Positions 1 through 6,649 of a stretch of 38,321 nt of DNA are shown piece by piece. The notes under the pieces are model-generated. The model worked only from the letters and a program-made list of their open reading frames with translations, did no database searches and was not told the origin of the DNA. Positions within the stretch are counted from its first letter, which is position 1. Each line of letters begins with the position of its first letter. The position numbers were made by a program, and so were the translations under genes. This stretch comes from Methanosaeta sp. PtaB.Bin039 (GTDB lineage Archaea > Halobacteriota > Methanosarcinia > Methanotrichales > Methanotrichaceae). The stretch is taken from the NCBI GenBank assembly GCA_002067795.1, contig MVQI01000019.1:1-38321 (forward strand), read 5' to 3'.

Positions 1-708
1 TCGATGGAGATGGAGTACCATCAGGCGGCAAAGATGTCCAAACCGGTCGATCTTGACCGCCGGCAGACGTTCTACGCCGTCTTATCCCTGCCCAAGAACA
101 GGTATCTGGCCAGGAAGCTCTCCTGGGTCCTTACCATACAGGGCGTGCCGACATACATCCTGTTGCCGACAGGACCAGAGGACCTTGACGGCTTGCTCGA
201 AGCCATAAGACCTCAGTGGGGTCCACTGGATAGGCAGGTTGTTGTGGGTCGAAAAGGGCCGATCGCCCAGCTGGATATGTGCGGGCTGGAAGTGCCTATG
301 GTTCTGATCGACCAGATCTACCAGTTCAAACATGGCGACTTTATGAGATCGATCTGGCCGGAAGCGGCTGCTGATGAGAGGCTCAAAGCTGCAGCAGATG
401 ATATGTTCCGGCGGATGATGCAGATCGCAGATAACACCGGGTCTACCGATAGGCATCGTGCGCTCAATTATCTGTCTGTACGCTGTCCTGAGATCTACAC
501 AAAGGCGGCAGAAGAGATGGGACGGGACTTCTCTCTGACATCGGTTGAGGCCAGAAGGTCCAGGATCAGCGATGATCGAAAGATCATCTCTGTCGTCTTC
601 TCATTCGCCAATAAGAATGGAGCAGCTGAGAAGTATTCCGTCAGAGTGGACGCGAGCGAAGAGTTTCCTTTCCTTGTCACCAAGATGGCGCCATACTATG
701 AAAGGTGA
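1..708 (+). CDS. PatG-type C-terminal domain protein, 5' end outside window
   Basis: The frame is open from the first base, so this is the 3' part of a longer gene and the ATG at base 4 is probably internal. The visible ~235 residues resemble, from memory of the family, the C-terminal domain of PatG cyanobactin-maturation proteases. Matching blocks are QTFYAVLSLPKNRYLARKL near residue 21, IQGVPTYILLPTGPEDLDGL near 46, ADNTGSTDRHRALNYLSVR near 142 and the final EEFPFLVTKMAPYY. In cyanobactin clusters a subtilisin-type domain that cuts and cyclises the precursor lies N-terminal to this region; here that part would be upstream of the window and is not seen. The role of the C-terminal domain itself is not established. 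A cysteine-rich peptide gene follows 26 bp downstream in the same direction, which suggests a processing or maturation partner. The domain call is fairly firm; the pathway is inference. Confidence 0.75.
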   Translation, partial: SMEMEYHQAAKMSKPVDLDRRQTFYAVLSLPKNRYLARKLSWVLTIQGVPTYILLPTGPEDLDGLLEAIRPQWGPLDRQVVVGRKGPIAQLDMCGLEVPMVLIDQIYQFKHGDFMRSIWPEAAADERLKAAADDMFRRMMQIADNTGSTDRHRALNYLSVRCPEIYTKAAEEMGRDFSLTSVEARRSRISDDRKIISVVFSFANKNGAAEKYSVRVDASEEFPFLVTKMAPYYER

Positions 709-734
709 ACAAAGATAAATGGAGGTGAAAAAAT

Positions 735-866
735 ATGGGAACTTGTTGCTGCAAAAATAGTCTCCCACCGTATAACTATTTGGGATGTGAGACAAAGCCA
801 GGCTGCCCTACTAACGTGACCTGCAGGTATCCATACTACAGGGACTGTTGGGGCCCGGGATGTTAA
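735..866 (+). CDS. 43-residue peptide with eight cysteines, possible RiPP-like precursor
   Basis: A short open frame starts at an ATG preceded by a strong Shine-Dalgarno sequence (GGAGGTG, 721-727, 7 bases upstream) and ends at TAA. The peptide starts MGTCCCKNSLPPYNYLG and ends YYRDCWGPGC. It has cysteines at 4, 5, 6, 18, 24, 30, 38 and 43, four tyrosines in YNY/YPYY, and no signal peptide or membrane segment. It lies 26 bp after the PatG-domain gene and just before a hairpin terminator, so the two are probably co-transcribed and this is the last gene. I do not recognise the family. It lacks the recognition sequences of classical cyanobactin precursors. It could be a modified-peptide substrate of the upstream protein, a disulfide-rich or metal-binding miniprotein, or a metal-storage peptide. 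That it is translated is well supported by the ribosome site; its function is inference. Confidence 0.65.
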   Translation: MGTCCCKNSLPPYNYLGCETKPGCPTNVTCRYPYYRDCWGPGC

Positions 867-879
867 GCATGTAGAATAA

Positions 880-916
880 TAAGAGGAGCAATATGTGCTC
901 CTCTTACCAATTTTTT
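880..916 (+). terminator. Hairpin plus T-run terminator
   Basis: A perfect 11-bp stem (880-890 with 896-906, core AAGAGGAGCA) with a 5-base loop is followed by a run of six T at 911-916. It sits 14 bases after the stop of the cysteine-rich peptide gene and would end that transcript. The gene on the other side reads towards it, so it may serve both. Confidence 0.7.
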
Positions 917-954
917 GTGGCGCTTGATATAAGCGTAGATTCAGTTGAATTGTA

Positions 955-1890
955 CTATTGGGTTCGGCTTGCTATTACCTCATTGGACTTGGCCAGCTTG
1001 TATTCTAGCTCCTTATCTATCAGCCATTTGGAGACCGGCTCGGAAAGTATCTCCAAGACCTGGTCGTAGTCCCCTGTAGATTTGTTCTGCTTGCCAATAG
1101 AGACTCTGATGATCTGGTCCGCGTCGCCCCACACGTTTACGAAGATGGATGACTCATTCACATTCCATACTGAATTCATGTTCCTTGAGCCGTTAGGCAT
1201 CAGCTCAACTGCTTTGTCAAATGCTTGCAGCGACTGGTTGTAGTCTCTTGGCTGCGTGAAGAGAATCTCAGCCTTTCTTATCCAGGCACCAACACCTTTC
1301 GTGGAGTTCAGTTCGATGACTTTGTCGTAGGCCTGGATGGCAGCTTCATGCCTGCCTAGAATTTCCAAGCTCTCGCCTTTTAGCCACCAAGCCTCTGCAT
1401 CACCAGGGTTCTTCTCAATACTTCCGTTCAGGATCTCAATAGCCTTTTCATAGGACTCGACTGCCTCCATATCCCTGCCCAGATTGACCATGACAATGCC
1501 TCTGTTCTGCCATGATTTGATATCTCTAGGATCATTCTTCAATAATTCATCAACTACATCGAGAGCCTTCTGATAGGCTTCCATAGATTCTTTAGACCTA
1601 TTGCAGAGCTTGAGCACGTAGCCTTTGCCTATCCAGGCGCTGGTGTTATTGGGATCCACCTTCAGTTGCCTGTCATAATCCTGCAAAGCGTTCTGCCAAG
1701 AGGTTTCAAATTTTTTCGTCTCATTGATCAGATCGTCTCCCTTCTTGATCCAGTCCCCAGCAGGATTTTCTTGAGCCATGACAGATCCGCACAGAAATGC
1801 CAACCCAACTATGCAAATAGTCGTCCAACTGCCGGACAACTTATTCCCCACTCGCCAAAACATCTCTCTCAACCTATCCACACTCCTCAT
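955..1890 (-). CDS. Secreted TPR-repeat protein
   Basis: A 311-residue protein. An N-terminal signal peptide is visible (basic start, then a hydrophobic stretch around residues 23-38 ending SVMAQ). At least four tetratricopeptide units follow between about residues 60 and 240, recognisable by repeated W..KG/G.A and A...YDKAIE patterns such as AYQKAL, SYEKAIEIL, AYDKVIEL and AFDKAVEL. TPR proteins bind partner proteins; this one would act on the outside of the membrane, with unknown partners. The C-terminal ~70 residues carry no known motif. The ATG at 1863 (MFWRVGNKL) gives a cleaner signal peptide than the ATG at 1890, so the true start may be nine residues later. It stands alone and converges with the PatG-domain/peptide pair. 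Confidence 0.85.
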   Translation of the reverse strand: MRSVDRLREMFWRVGNKLSGSWTTICIVGLAFLCGSVMAQENPAGDWIKKGDDLINETKKFETSWQNALQDYDRQLKVDPNNTSAWIGKGYVLKLCNRSKESMEAYQKALDVVDELLKNDPRDIKSWQNRGIVMVNLGRDMEAVESYEKAIEILNGSIEKNPGDAEAWWLKGESLEILGRHEAAIQAYDKVIELNSTKGVGAWIRKAEILFTQPRDYNQSLQAFDKAVELMPNGSRNMNSVWNVNESSIFVNVWGDADQIIRVSIGKQNKSTGDYDQVLEILSEPVSKWLIDKELEYKLAKSNEVIASRTQ

Positions 1891-2662
1891 TCCACAACAG
1901 CAAGGCTTCGCTTGAAATCAGGGAAGAGCCCCAATAGAAAACCACCAGCAGCCTTTGGCCAGTGTCCAAAGCTTATCTGCCGGCTTATCCCCGATCAAGC
2001 CGCCCCGCACTCCACACTTTTGCTTTTCCATTCATGCCAATGGCATGTGGATCTAAGCTGGATCTCATGTGATATAAAAATTACTGCTAAATAAATATCA
2101 GTTACAAAAGAGTTGTCTTGGATAGCATAAATAATAAATAATCCAGATTATCATACAATGTACATCACGTGTCTACTATTGCTGAGCAAATTAGCTGATC
2201 TCACATAAGTAACTTGACCTTTTGCCAACTGACTAAAGTAGCCTCTGTAAAGATTCACCGTTGAGCATATTGACGGTCGCCGCAGGCTCATACCCTCTTT
2301 GCAGACGGCTGCTGCGCCCAGATGATGCCGCATGCATGCGGTAATGGCTTGCCGCGGCGCCCGCGTCTCCTAAATGCGAGCCGTCCGTCTCTGATAAATG
2401 CGGTTTATGCGGTTAATGCTGCGAAACAGCATTTCAATCCCCTATTTCAAAAGGCATTGAAAGAGACTTGCGACCACTGGCGGTCAGCTCGTAATGGATC
2501 CACGTGCTCCATCCACACACAGGACGTCAGCAGAAAGCCAATCGAGCCCAAAATCGCAGCTGCTGGCCTGAAGAAGCGCATGGTATAGGATTCATGTATC
2601 ATTCATACGATCGTTGAGCTTTTATGCGCAGATGTTGAACATACATTTGGGGTTCAACTGAT
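1891..2662. other. Gene-free stretch with a dispersed repeat and several small hairpins
   Basis: No convincing gene. It holds one copy of the 64-bp dispersed repeat (2053-2116). Between 2329 and 2480 there are several short inverted repeats: CCGCATGCATGCGG, TGCTG/CAGCA around CGAAA, and TTTCAAT paired with ATTGAAA about 20 bases later. An 88-codon open frame on the plus strand (2322-2588) has no ribosome site and no family resemblance. The last part should carry the promoter of the secreted protein gene that starts at 2663. Confidence 0.5.
2053..2116. repeat. 64-bp dispersed repeat, copy 1
   Basis: It aligns without gaps to 6023-6086 with about 12 mismatches (near 81 percent identity). Shared runs are CATGTGATAT and AAATAAATATCA. 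Both copies lie in non-coding DNA, on either side of the block that holds the HD-domain genes. The AT-rich core could contain a promoter; it may also be a remnant of a miniature mobile element. Confidence 0.55.
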
Positions 2663-3259
2663 ATGATGTTAAAGATTTTGATGGCTTTGGCCTCGATAAT
2701 GCTTGTAGGCATGACCCTGGAGGGGGCGGCAGAGGCCGATCCCCTGGGAGCTGGCTATACAATACCTGTCGATCTCAGAAGAACCAGCAGCCTCAGCGAC
2801 AGTGTGCCGATAGTGTTCTTCGATCCTCGAGCCGATCATCTGGGAATTGATCCGCTCATGAGGCCATTGGACCCTGAGCACACCTGGGAGTATATGGACA
2901 AGATCAGCGGCCGGCAGTACCTAAGATCCTATGCGATCCCGGCGGCTCACCTGAGGGGCAGGTGGGCCATCCATCTGACAGGCGGCATGCCAGGCCAGGC
3001 CGATCTGATGCTTTTCCAGGATGGAAATGTGGTACTCGGCAGAGGAGATCTGGCATTCGGCAGTTCCTCATTTTCTGCCACAGCAAGCGGGCAGATCTAC
3101 GGGGATGTGCTCTACCTTGATCTGGTCTCCCCAGAGGACCTCATGCTGTATAAGCTGACTCTGACCATTGGCCAAAATTCCCTGTCCGGCGGCTATAACG
3201 CCTTTAACGGACTGGGCGGGACGTGGTCGGGATCGGCCAGCGGCAAGAGGGTGGCCTAG
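2663..3259 (+). CDS. Secreted protein of unknown function
   Basis: A 198-residue protein with a clear signal peptide (hydrophobic residues 4-22, likely cleavage after GAAEA). The mature part has no cysteines and no catalytic motif that I recognise. The second half (from about residue 95) alternates G, polar and hydrophobic residues as in a small beta-sandwich or barrel (RGRWAIHLTG, GNVVLGRGDLAFG, GLGGTWSGSASG). Similar small exported proteins ending in a GGxWSG-type motif are, from memory, seen repeatedly in Methanothrix genomes, but no function is known. Two ATG codons lie in tandem (2663 and 2666) and either could start. The gene stands alone; the DNA immediately downstream is a decayed gene on the opposite strand. 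Confidence 0.75.
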   Translation: MMLKILMALASIMLVGMTLEGAAEADPLGAGYTIPVDLRRTSSLSDSVPIVFFDPRADHLGIDPLMRPLDPEHTWEYMDKISGRQYLRSYAIPAAHLRGRWAIHLTGGMPGQADLMLFQDGNVVLGRGDLAFGSSSFSATASGQIYGDVLYLDLVSPEDLMLYKLTLTIGQNSLSGGYNAFNGLGGTWSGSASGKRVA

Positions 3260-3294
3260 GCCGCACAGCCGCAGGCTGCAAAGCCCGTCTCTAC

Positions 3295-3362
3295 GAATAC
3301 GCCCCCAGCGTGGTCTGCCGCCCTCCACTCCTTCGGGCTCCCCCCTGCCTCTTTGCTTCCTT
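3295..3362. repeat. Long direct repeat, copy 1 part A
   Basis: These 68 bp match 5743-5810 with a single mismatch. The repeat contains CTCCACTCCTTCGGGCTCC and ends CTTTGCTTCCTT. In copy 2 it joins directly to part B; here 238 bp separate the two parts. Confidence 0.9.
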
Positions 3363-3600
3363 GGCACTTTTCAGCTCCCCGTCGAAGCAGAATACCAGGG
3401 TCTGCCAGCTCAGCCATCCTCTGCATATGCTGATCCATTGCAGGCGAGCAAAGCAGGACGGTTGCCTATCTGGACGTCTGACGCAGGCGCTTTGCCACAT
3501 ATTCGACCATATCGCCTGAGTCCTCGTAGAGGATGGGATCGTGCTCAACGATAAGCAGCGAGTGGTAGATCTCACCGAGAATGGTCATGAGCTAAAAAAG

Positions 3601-3739
3601 AGGTGAACGCCTGGCTGATGTCGAGGTCGGTGACGGTGCGGTGCAGGCGGCCGAGGAGTTGCCGCTGACAAAGAGAGCCTTGTACTGCCGGATGTGCTGC
3701 TGGGAGTTGATCGGCTCTATCAGCATCTCGGGGAGAGCG
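3601..3739. repeat. Long direct repeat, copy 1 part B
   Basis: These 139 bp match 5811-5948 with four substitutions and one single-base gap. The repeat covers the best-preserved part of the decayed minus-strand gene (EMLIEPINSQQHIRQYKALF). Together with part A it places a direct repeat on each side of the HD-domain/YwgA-like gene pair. Confidence 0.9.
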
Positions 3740-3833
3740 TCCAGGAACTGCCAGAGCTGAGCAATTCTGTCGGCCTGGCGGGCAAGCATCTCCGGAAAAT
3801 AGGAGAACATGCACTCAGACGTTTCCTTGCCCC

Positions 3834-4373
3834 CTAGGGCACGGCGCTGATGATGCCCCCCGCCTTTAATACGCCTTCGATGTATACCAGACTGTACTTG
3901 TTCTTGGCATTATGGACGGCATCCACCAATCTATCGTCACCTACCCCGAAATTATCTTTGAGGTAAAGGGCAGTAGCTATCAAGGAAAGATCGATAGCTT
4001 TGAAGCCGCCAAATCTTTCTATGAGTTCATCCACGGCACGTTTTTCATCATCATCAAGAAGGTATGAGAACTTTTCTATTTTATTAGTTGGTTTTATGAA
4101 ATATCCCTTATCATCTTCCCAGCTTATCTCGACTATGCCGTTCCGCTCAGCGAAATTAAGCTCTCCAGCTACCTCTGAGGAGTAAGGACCATAATGGTAC
4201 ATAGAGAAATCGAAATCTATTATACCATTTCTTGAAAGCAAATACATCATTTTCTGTATTATTGTCTTCCCAACCTGCGTATCCGGACGCTCCTCGTTCA
4301 GCCTCTTTACTAAATAGCCCATCAATCCTGAAGTCTTGAACATGCTCTCTTCAGAATCTTCACCCATACTCAT
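3834..4373 (-). CDS. YwgA-like protein, partner of the HD-domain hydrolase
   Basis: A 179-residue soluble protein without signal or membrane segment. The region around residues 35-70 (GKTIIQKMMYLLSRNGI, then MYHYGPYSSEVAGEL) resembles the KxxY/GPxS pattern of B. subtilis YwgA and of SocA/DUF4065-like proteins, which have a winged-helix-type fold. It overlaps the HD-domain gene by the four bases ATGA, so translation is coupled. As I recall, ywgA and the HD-domain gene ywfO are also neighbours in B. subtilis, so the pairing is conserved between bacteria and archaea and suggests that this protein regulates or binds the hydrolase. No catalytic residues are evident. The family assignment is from memory and of moderate certainty; the operon is seen directly. 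Confidence 0.7.
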   Translation of the reverse strand: MSMGEDSEESMFKTSGLMGYLVKRLNEERPDTQVGKTIIQKMMYLLSRNGIIDFDFSMYHYGPYSSEVAGELNFAERNGIVEISWEDDKGYFIKPTNKIEKFSYLLDDDEKRAVDELIERFGGFKAIDLSLIATALYLKDNFGVGDDRLVDAVHNAKNKYSLVYIEGVLKAGGIISAVP

Positions 4374-5641
4374 CTCAGAACCTCCTCAGCACGTAACCGA
4401 TCTCCTGGCTTTACATAGATCCTTATTTGTTTGACATCACCTATATTTTTTACTATGTTTGAGTAATATGATAGGGGACGTGGGCTCCTTTCTCGTCGAG
4501 ACACTATCATTATCTCCTTATCGCCATTCTTACTATTATTCAAATTATACCATAATTTCTCGGATCTGTCCTCGTAATACTCTATTCCAGCGTTTTCAAG
4601 AGACCTCTTCTTGGCCTGCAGTTCAGCCTCATCTTCTTGATTTGGCACTTCCGGCGTTGAATAGACCTCTCTGATATGGCTTCTGCTCATTATCGCTGAA
4701 CAATCCGGATCGTCGCTTTTGCCTCTAAACCGATTCCATAGCGCATAGTCATCAAGGCCTATGAATTGCTCAAGGGATGTAAGGTCAGGACCTGGAAATT
4801 TTCCTCCATTCAGTATGTGCCCCATGGCGCTTTTAAGGTGGTAATCAAAGGCCCTTCGTGTCTTATGGAAATAAACCTGAGTGAATAGTTGATATCTCGC
4901 GATGACCACCGCCTCGGCTACATGCCAGCCATCTCTGTCCACCCCAAGAACAACTTCGCCAGACTCTGGCTCTATCCCCAGGGCGAGGGTGTTTATCAAT
5001 CTTGAATGGTCATAGATCCCGTATTTGACCCCTGTATGATACGAATCTCTTAGTAAGTAATCACCCCTATCAGCATCGAGTTGGCTGGAGATCAGCACTT
5101 TCCAGAAAAGCCTTTCGCCGAGGACCTCTGGATTTCCTTCGATTAGTGCTGCCACCTCTTCGGCCTCAATCCTGTAGTTTGTCCTGTTTATCGGGTGATC
5201 TTCAATAATATTTTTCAATATATTTTTTATAATTGAAATAGTATAATCTTCGTGTTTGAAGGGTTTGCCCCTCTTGGCATTCACGGGCATTATCTCTTCC
5301 GATGTATGGGAGAAAGGAGCGTGCCCGACGTCATGGAGCAATGCAGCAAGGCGAATGAGCTGCCTATCCTTTTTTAGCCCAGCCTGGTTATAACTCAAAC
5401 GATCCTTCAATAGGCCTCGGTCTTTCTCGATAATTGAATCATACATTTTAGTCGCTAAATGCATTACTCCCAGCGAGTGCTCAAATCTTGTGTGAACGGC
5501 CCCTGGATAAACCATCTCAGTCAGAGCAAGTTGCTTAATTCTCCTTAACCTCTGAAATACGGGATGCCCGATGATGTTCTTCTCCCAGTCATTGAAGGAC
5601 ACAAAACCGTAGACAGGGTCCCTAATCTCGTATTGCTTCAT
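4370..5641 (-). CDS. HD-domain (SAMHD1/dGTPase-like) nucleotide phosphohydrolase
   Basis: A 423-residue cytoplasmic protein of the HD superfamily, close in layout to B. subtilis YwfO and Enterococcus EF1143, which hydrolyse dNTPs to deoxynucleosides and triphosphate. The N-terminal signature is RDPVYGFVSF. Metal ligands of the HD domain are visible: H55 in TRFEHSLGVMH, H103 and D104 in LLHDVGHAPFSH, and D189/D191 in QLDADRGDYLLRD. H130-E131 (FKHEDY) lies in the active-site loop. All key residues are intact, so activity is likely. The C-terminal ~120 residues are charged and less conserved. It is first in an operon with the YwgA-like gene. The likely promoter lies 45-60 bases upstream within a 10-bp inverted repeat. 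Such enzymes control dNTP pools and in some systems restrict phage; which applies here cannot be told. Confidence 0.88.
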   Translation of the reverse strand: MKQYEIRDPVYGFVSFNDWEKNIIGHPVFQRLRRIKQLALTEMVYPGAVHTRFEHSLGVMHLATKMYDSIIEKDRGLLKDRLSYNQAGLKKDRQLIRLAALLHDVGHAPFSHTSEEIMPVNAKRGKPFKHEDYTISIIKNILKNIIEDHPINRTNYRIEAEEVAALIEGNPEVLGERLFWKVLISSQLDADRGDYLLRDSYHTGVKYGIYDHSRLINTLALGIEPESGEVVLGVDRDGWHVAEAVVIARYQLFTQVYFHKTRRAFDYHLKSAMGHILNGGKFPGPDLTSLEQFIGLDDYALWNRFRGKSDDPDCSAIMSRSHIREVYSTPEVPNQEDEAELQAKKRSLENAGIEYYEDRSEKLWYNLNNSKNGDKEIMIVSRRERSPRPLSYYSNIVKNIGDVKQIRIYVKPGDRLRAEEVLR

Positions 5642-5648
5642 CTAGACA

Positions 5649-5707
5649 CCCGCGTTTTCATCTCATCAACGACTCAAAGCCTTTTGTGATTAAATACAAA
5701 ACGCGGG
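5649..5707 (-). promoter_or_regulatory. Promoter region of the HD operon framed by a 10-bp inverted repeat
   Basis: CCCGCGTTTT (5649-5658) and AAAACGCGGG (5698-5707) are perfect inverted copies 39 bases apart. On the minus strand a TATA-like GTATTTAAT (about 5688-5696) lies just inside the distal arm, about 50 bases from the HD gene's ATG. The arms could be operator half-sites or the stem of a long hairpin. Confidence 0.45.
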
Positions 5708-5742
5708 AGCGGGGCGAAAGTAAGAGGTATGGCCGGTCTCAA

Positions 5743-6007
5743 GAATACGCCCCCACCGTGGTCTGCCGCCCTCCACTCCTTCGGGCTCCCCCCTGCCTCT
5801 TTGCTTCCTTAGGTGAACGCCTGGCTGATGTCGAGGTCGGTGACGGTGCGTGCAGGCGGCCGTGGAGTTGCCGCTGACAAAGAGAGCCTTGTACTGCCGG
5901 ATGTGCTGCTGGGAGTCAATCGACTCTATCAGCATCTCGGGGAGAGCGACCAGGACGCTCAGCGTCTCCTCCTGGAGGGAGACGGTGGGATGAAGCTCTA
6001 TATCCAT
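5743..6007 (-). pseudogene. Decayed gene of unknown function, copy 2
   Basis: A second copy of the remnant at 3260-3815, in the same orientation. It keeps LPEMLIESIDSQQHIRQYKAL and KALFVSGNS, then shifts frame because one base is missing relative to copy 1 (near 5850). It lacks the 238-bp middle portion of copy 1. The 206 bp 5743-5948 are the direct repeat proper. No start or complete frame remains. Confidence 0.6.
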
Positions 6008-6022
6008 GACCAGATACTGAAA

Positions 6023-6086
6023 CTGAAGTGGATCGCATGTGATATGAATATTACTACCAAATAAATATCAATTGCAGAATAGTTGT
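6023..6086. repeat. 64-bp dispersed repeat, copy 2
   Basis: It aligns end to end with 2053-2116 (about 81 percent identical, no gaps). It follows the second decayed gene copy directly and precedes the arsenic island by about 200 bp. Confidence 0.55.
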
Positions 6087-6282
6087 TATTTATGGCACGA
6101 ATTATAGAGAAAAACCTCATTTCAGAGTATCATATACCCGGGGGAATCCTTGTGACGACTCTCTTCTTCGGGCAGTATTGCATCTCTGGAAAAGATATGA
6201 TCCTTAGCCCGACTTGAAACAAAGTCTCATCGCCATAAGACGATAAGTTCATATCAGATTACGTACTTGCTATCGATCTGCC

Positions 6283-6627
6283 ATGGCCCAAAAATCCGTC
6301 ACAGACCTGCGAGTGAAGATCTTGAGCGCGCTTTCAGACCCAACCAGGCTCGAGCTGCTGGAGTACCTATCTGCAGGCGAGCGCTGCGTCTGCGAGATAC
6401 TCCCCGCATTTCAGAGATCACAGTCCACCATATCCAAACACTTGAACATACTCCATGAAGCCGACATCCTGGAACGCGAGATAGACGGCAAGCGAACGGT
6501 CTACCGCATAAGAGACGCTCAGGTATTCGACTTGATTCGCATGGTAGATTGCCTGGCCTACAGGCAGATATCGCAGCTTGCTGAAGCGGGAAAAGTCCTC
6601 GAGAGATCGCTGAACAAAAGGGGATGA
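6283..6627 (+). CDS. arsR: ArsR-family arsenic/metal-responsive repressor 1
   Basis: A 114-residue winged-helix protein of the ArsR/SmtB family. SDPTRLELLEYL begins the DNA-binding domain. The metalloid-binding motif ERCVCEIL is intact with C35 and C37, the pattern of arsenite/antimonite-sensing ArsR. The recognition helix region is QSTISKHLNILHEADILERE, and the beta-wing KRTVYRI follows. As a dimer it should sit on the promoter of its own transcript and leave when As(III) binds the cysteine pair. It is followed after 22 bp by the permease gene and is probably co-transcribed with it. The ATG at 6283 is the only reasonable start. The dimer's operator was not identified with confidence. Confidence 0.92.
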   Translation: MAQKSVTDLRVKILSALSDPTRLELLEYLSAGERCVCEILPAFQRSQSTISKHLNILHEADILEREIDGKRTVYRIRDAQVFDLIRMVDCLAYRQISQLAEAGKVLERSLNKRG

Positions 6628-6649
6628 TGTCACGATCGCCTACACAGCC

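Larger units (their letters stand above)
3260..3815 (-). pseudogene. Decayed gene of unknown function, copy 1
   Basis: Stretches of convincing protein sequence run through the minus strand but need several frame changes. MFSYFPEMLARQADRIAQL starts at 3810 and runs on to KALFVSGNS, then a frameshift near 3650 leads to GRLHRTVTDLDISQAFTS. After another break comes MTILGEIYHSLLIVEHDP continuing to YVAKRLRQTSR, then a stop at about 3470, then ATVLLCSPAMDQHMQRMAEL. So this was once a gene of at least 150 codons. I do not recognise the family. A second, shorter copy lies at 5743-6007 on the same strand, on the far side of the HD-domain gene pair. Copy 1 holds 238 bp (3363-3600) that are missing in copy 2. 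Confidence 0.6.

Noticed and set aside
2430-2470. CRISPR-like TTTCAATCCCC / ATTGAAA sequence
   Set aside because: It occurs once with its inverse copy only; there is no regular array of repeats and spacers here or elsewhere in the window.
2322-2588. 88-codon plus-strand frame
   Set aside because: It has no ribosome site, runs through inverted repeats, and its composition is unlike the neighbouring genes.
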